Below are positions 5,594 to 5,619 of a DNA stretch of 5,619 bases, one piece after another; within the stretch, counting starts at the first letter, position 1, and each line of letters begins with the position of its first letter. A program made the translations under genes and the position numbers. The notes below the pieces were generated by a model. That model had not been told where the DNA came from and made no database searches. It saw only the letters and a program-made list of their open reading frames with translations. Source of the stretch: Chitinophagaceae bacterium (GTDB lineage: Bacteria; Bacteroidota; Bacteroidia; Chitinophagales; Chitinophagaceae); NCBI GenBank assembly GCA_003526435.1, contig DPWF01000148.1, forward strand, positions 1 to 5,619. The letters are read 5' to 3'.

Positions 5594-5619
5594 GTCCGCC
5601 CTTCCTGCGTCAGGGTGAC
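5594..5619. repeat. possible edge of an intergenic palindromic repeat
   Basis: GTC-CG-CCCT (5594-5602) can pair with AGGG-T-GAC (5612-5619), giving about eight pairs with one bulge and one G-T wobble. The inner CCTG-CGT-CAGG forms an alternative small stem. The GGGTGAC / GTCACCC ends resemble short dispersed palindromes often seen between genes in Bacteroidota. The window stops here, so the copy may be incomplete and I cannot show that it is repeated. Confidence 0.3.

Noticed and set aside
1..5619. CRISPR array, insertion sequence, tRNA or rRNA genes
   Set aside because: I saw no regularly spaced direct repeats, no transposase motifs with terminal repeats, no cloverleaf and no rRNA-like stretch.

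Overview
The window looks like chromosome from a member of the Bacteroidota, most likely a Chitinophagaceae-type soil or freshwater bacterium. The evidence is moderate-to-low GC with A-rich leaders and no obvious Shine-Dalgarno sequences, promoter-like TTG / TAnnTTTG boxes, and a NarL-type response regulator whose DNA-binding domain (YKEIADEMGVSARTVDGYR) has the form typical of this group. I assigned this by recognising patterns and did no database search.

Layout. (1) 31-1035, plus strand: a secreted enzyme of the S1/P1 nuclease and zinc-dependent phospholipase C superfamily with all nine expected zinc ligands, followed by a strong intrinsic terminator (1065-1096). (2) 1127-3623, plus strand: a compact four-gene operon. 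It encodes an unrecognised 141-residue soluble protein, a seven-helix membrane protein, a short one-helix HisKA_3 sensor kinase and a NarL/LuxR-type response regulator. The gaps and overlaps are 9 nt, then a 40 nt overlap, then a 4 nt ATGA overlap. A hairpin with a T-run at 3671-3697 ends this operon. (3) 3624-3928: a 305-base stretch with no protein gene. It holds the operon terminator, a promoter-like pair of boxes and a well-folded segment that runs into a second strong terminator (3916-3942). I read this as a candidate small RNA gene of about 155 nt. (4) 3929-5554, minus strand: a large FAD-dependent oxidoreductase of the COG2509 type, convergent with everything else. The last bases (5594-5619) can fold into a hairpin that looks like the edge of an intergenic repeat.

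How the genes may work together. The kinase has almost nothing outside the membrane and no sensor domain, while the overlapping upstream gene encodes a 7-helix protein with N-out/C-in topology. The simplest inference is a split sensor: the 7-helix protein detects the signal and passes it to the kinase, which phosphorylates the response regulator at Asp55. The 141-residue protein is probably an accessory factor or a co-regulated product. The hydrolase and the oxidoreductase appear to be separate transcription units. The most unusual items are the candidate small RNA and a 31-nt split repeat shared between the 1054-1084 terminator region and the region just upstream of that RNA.
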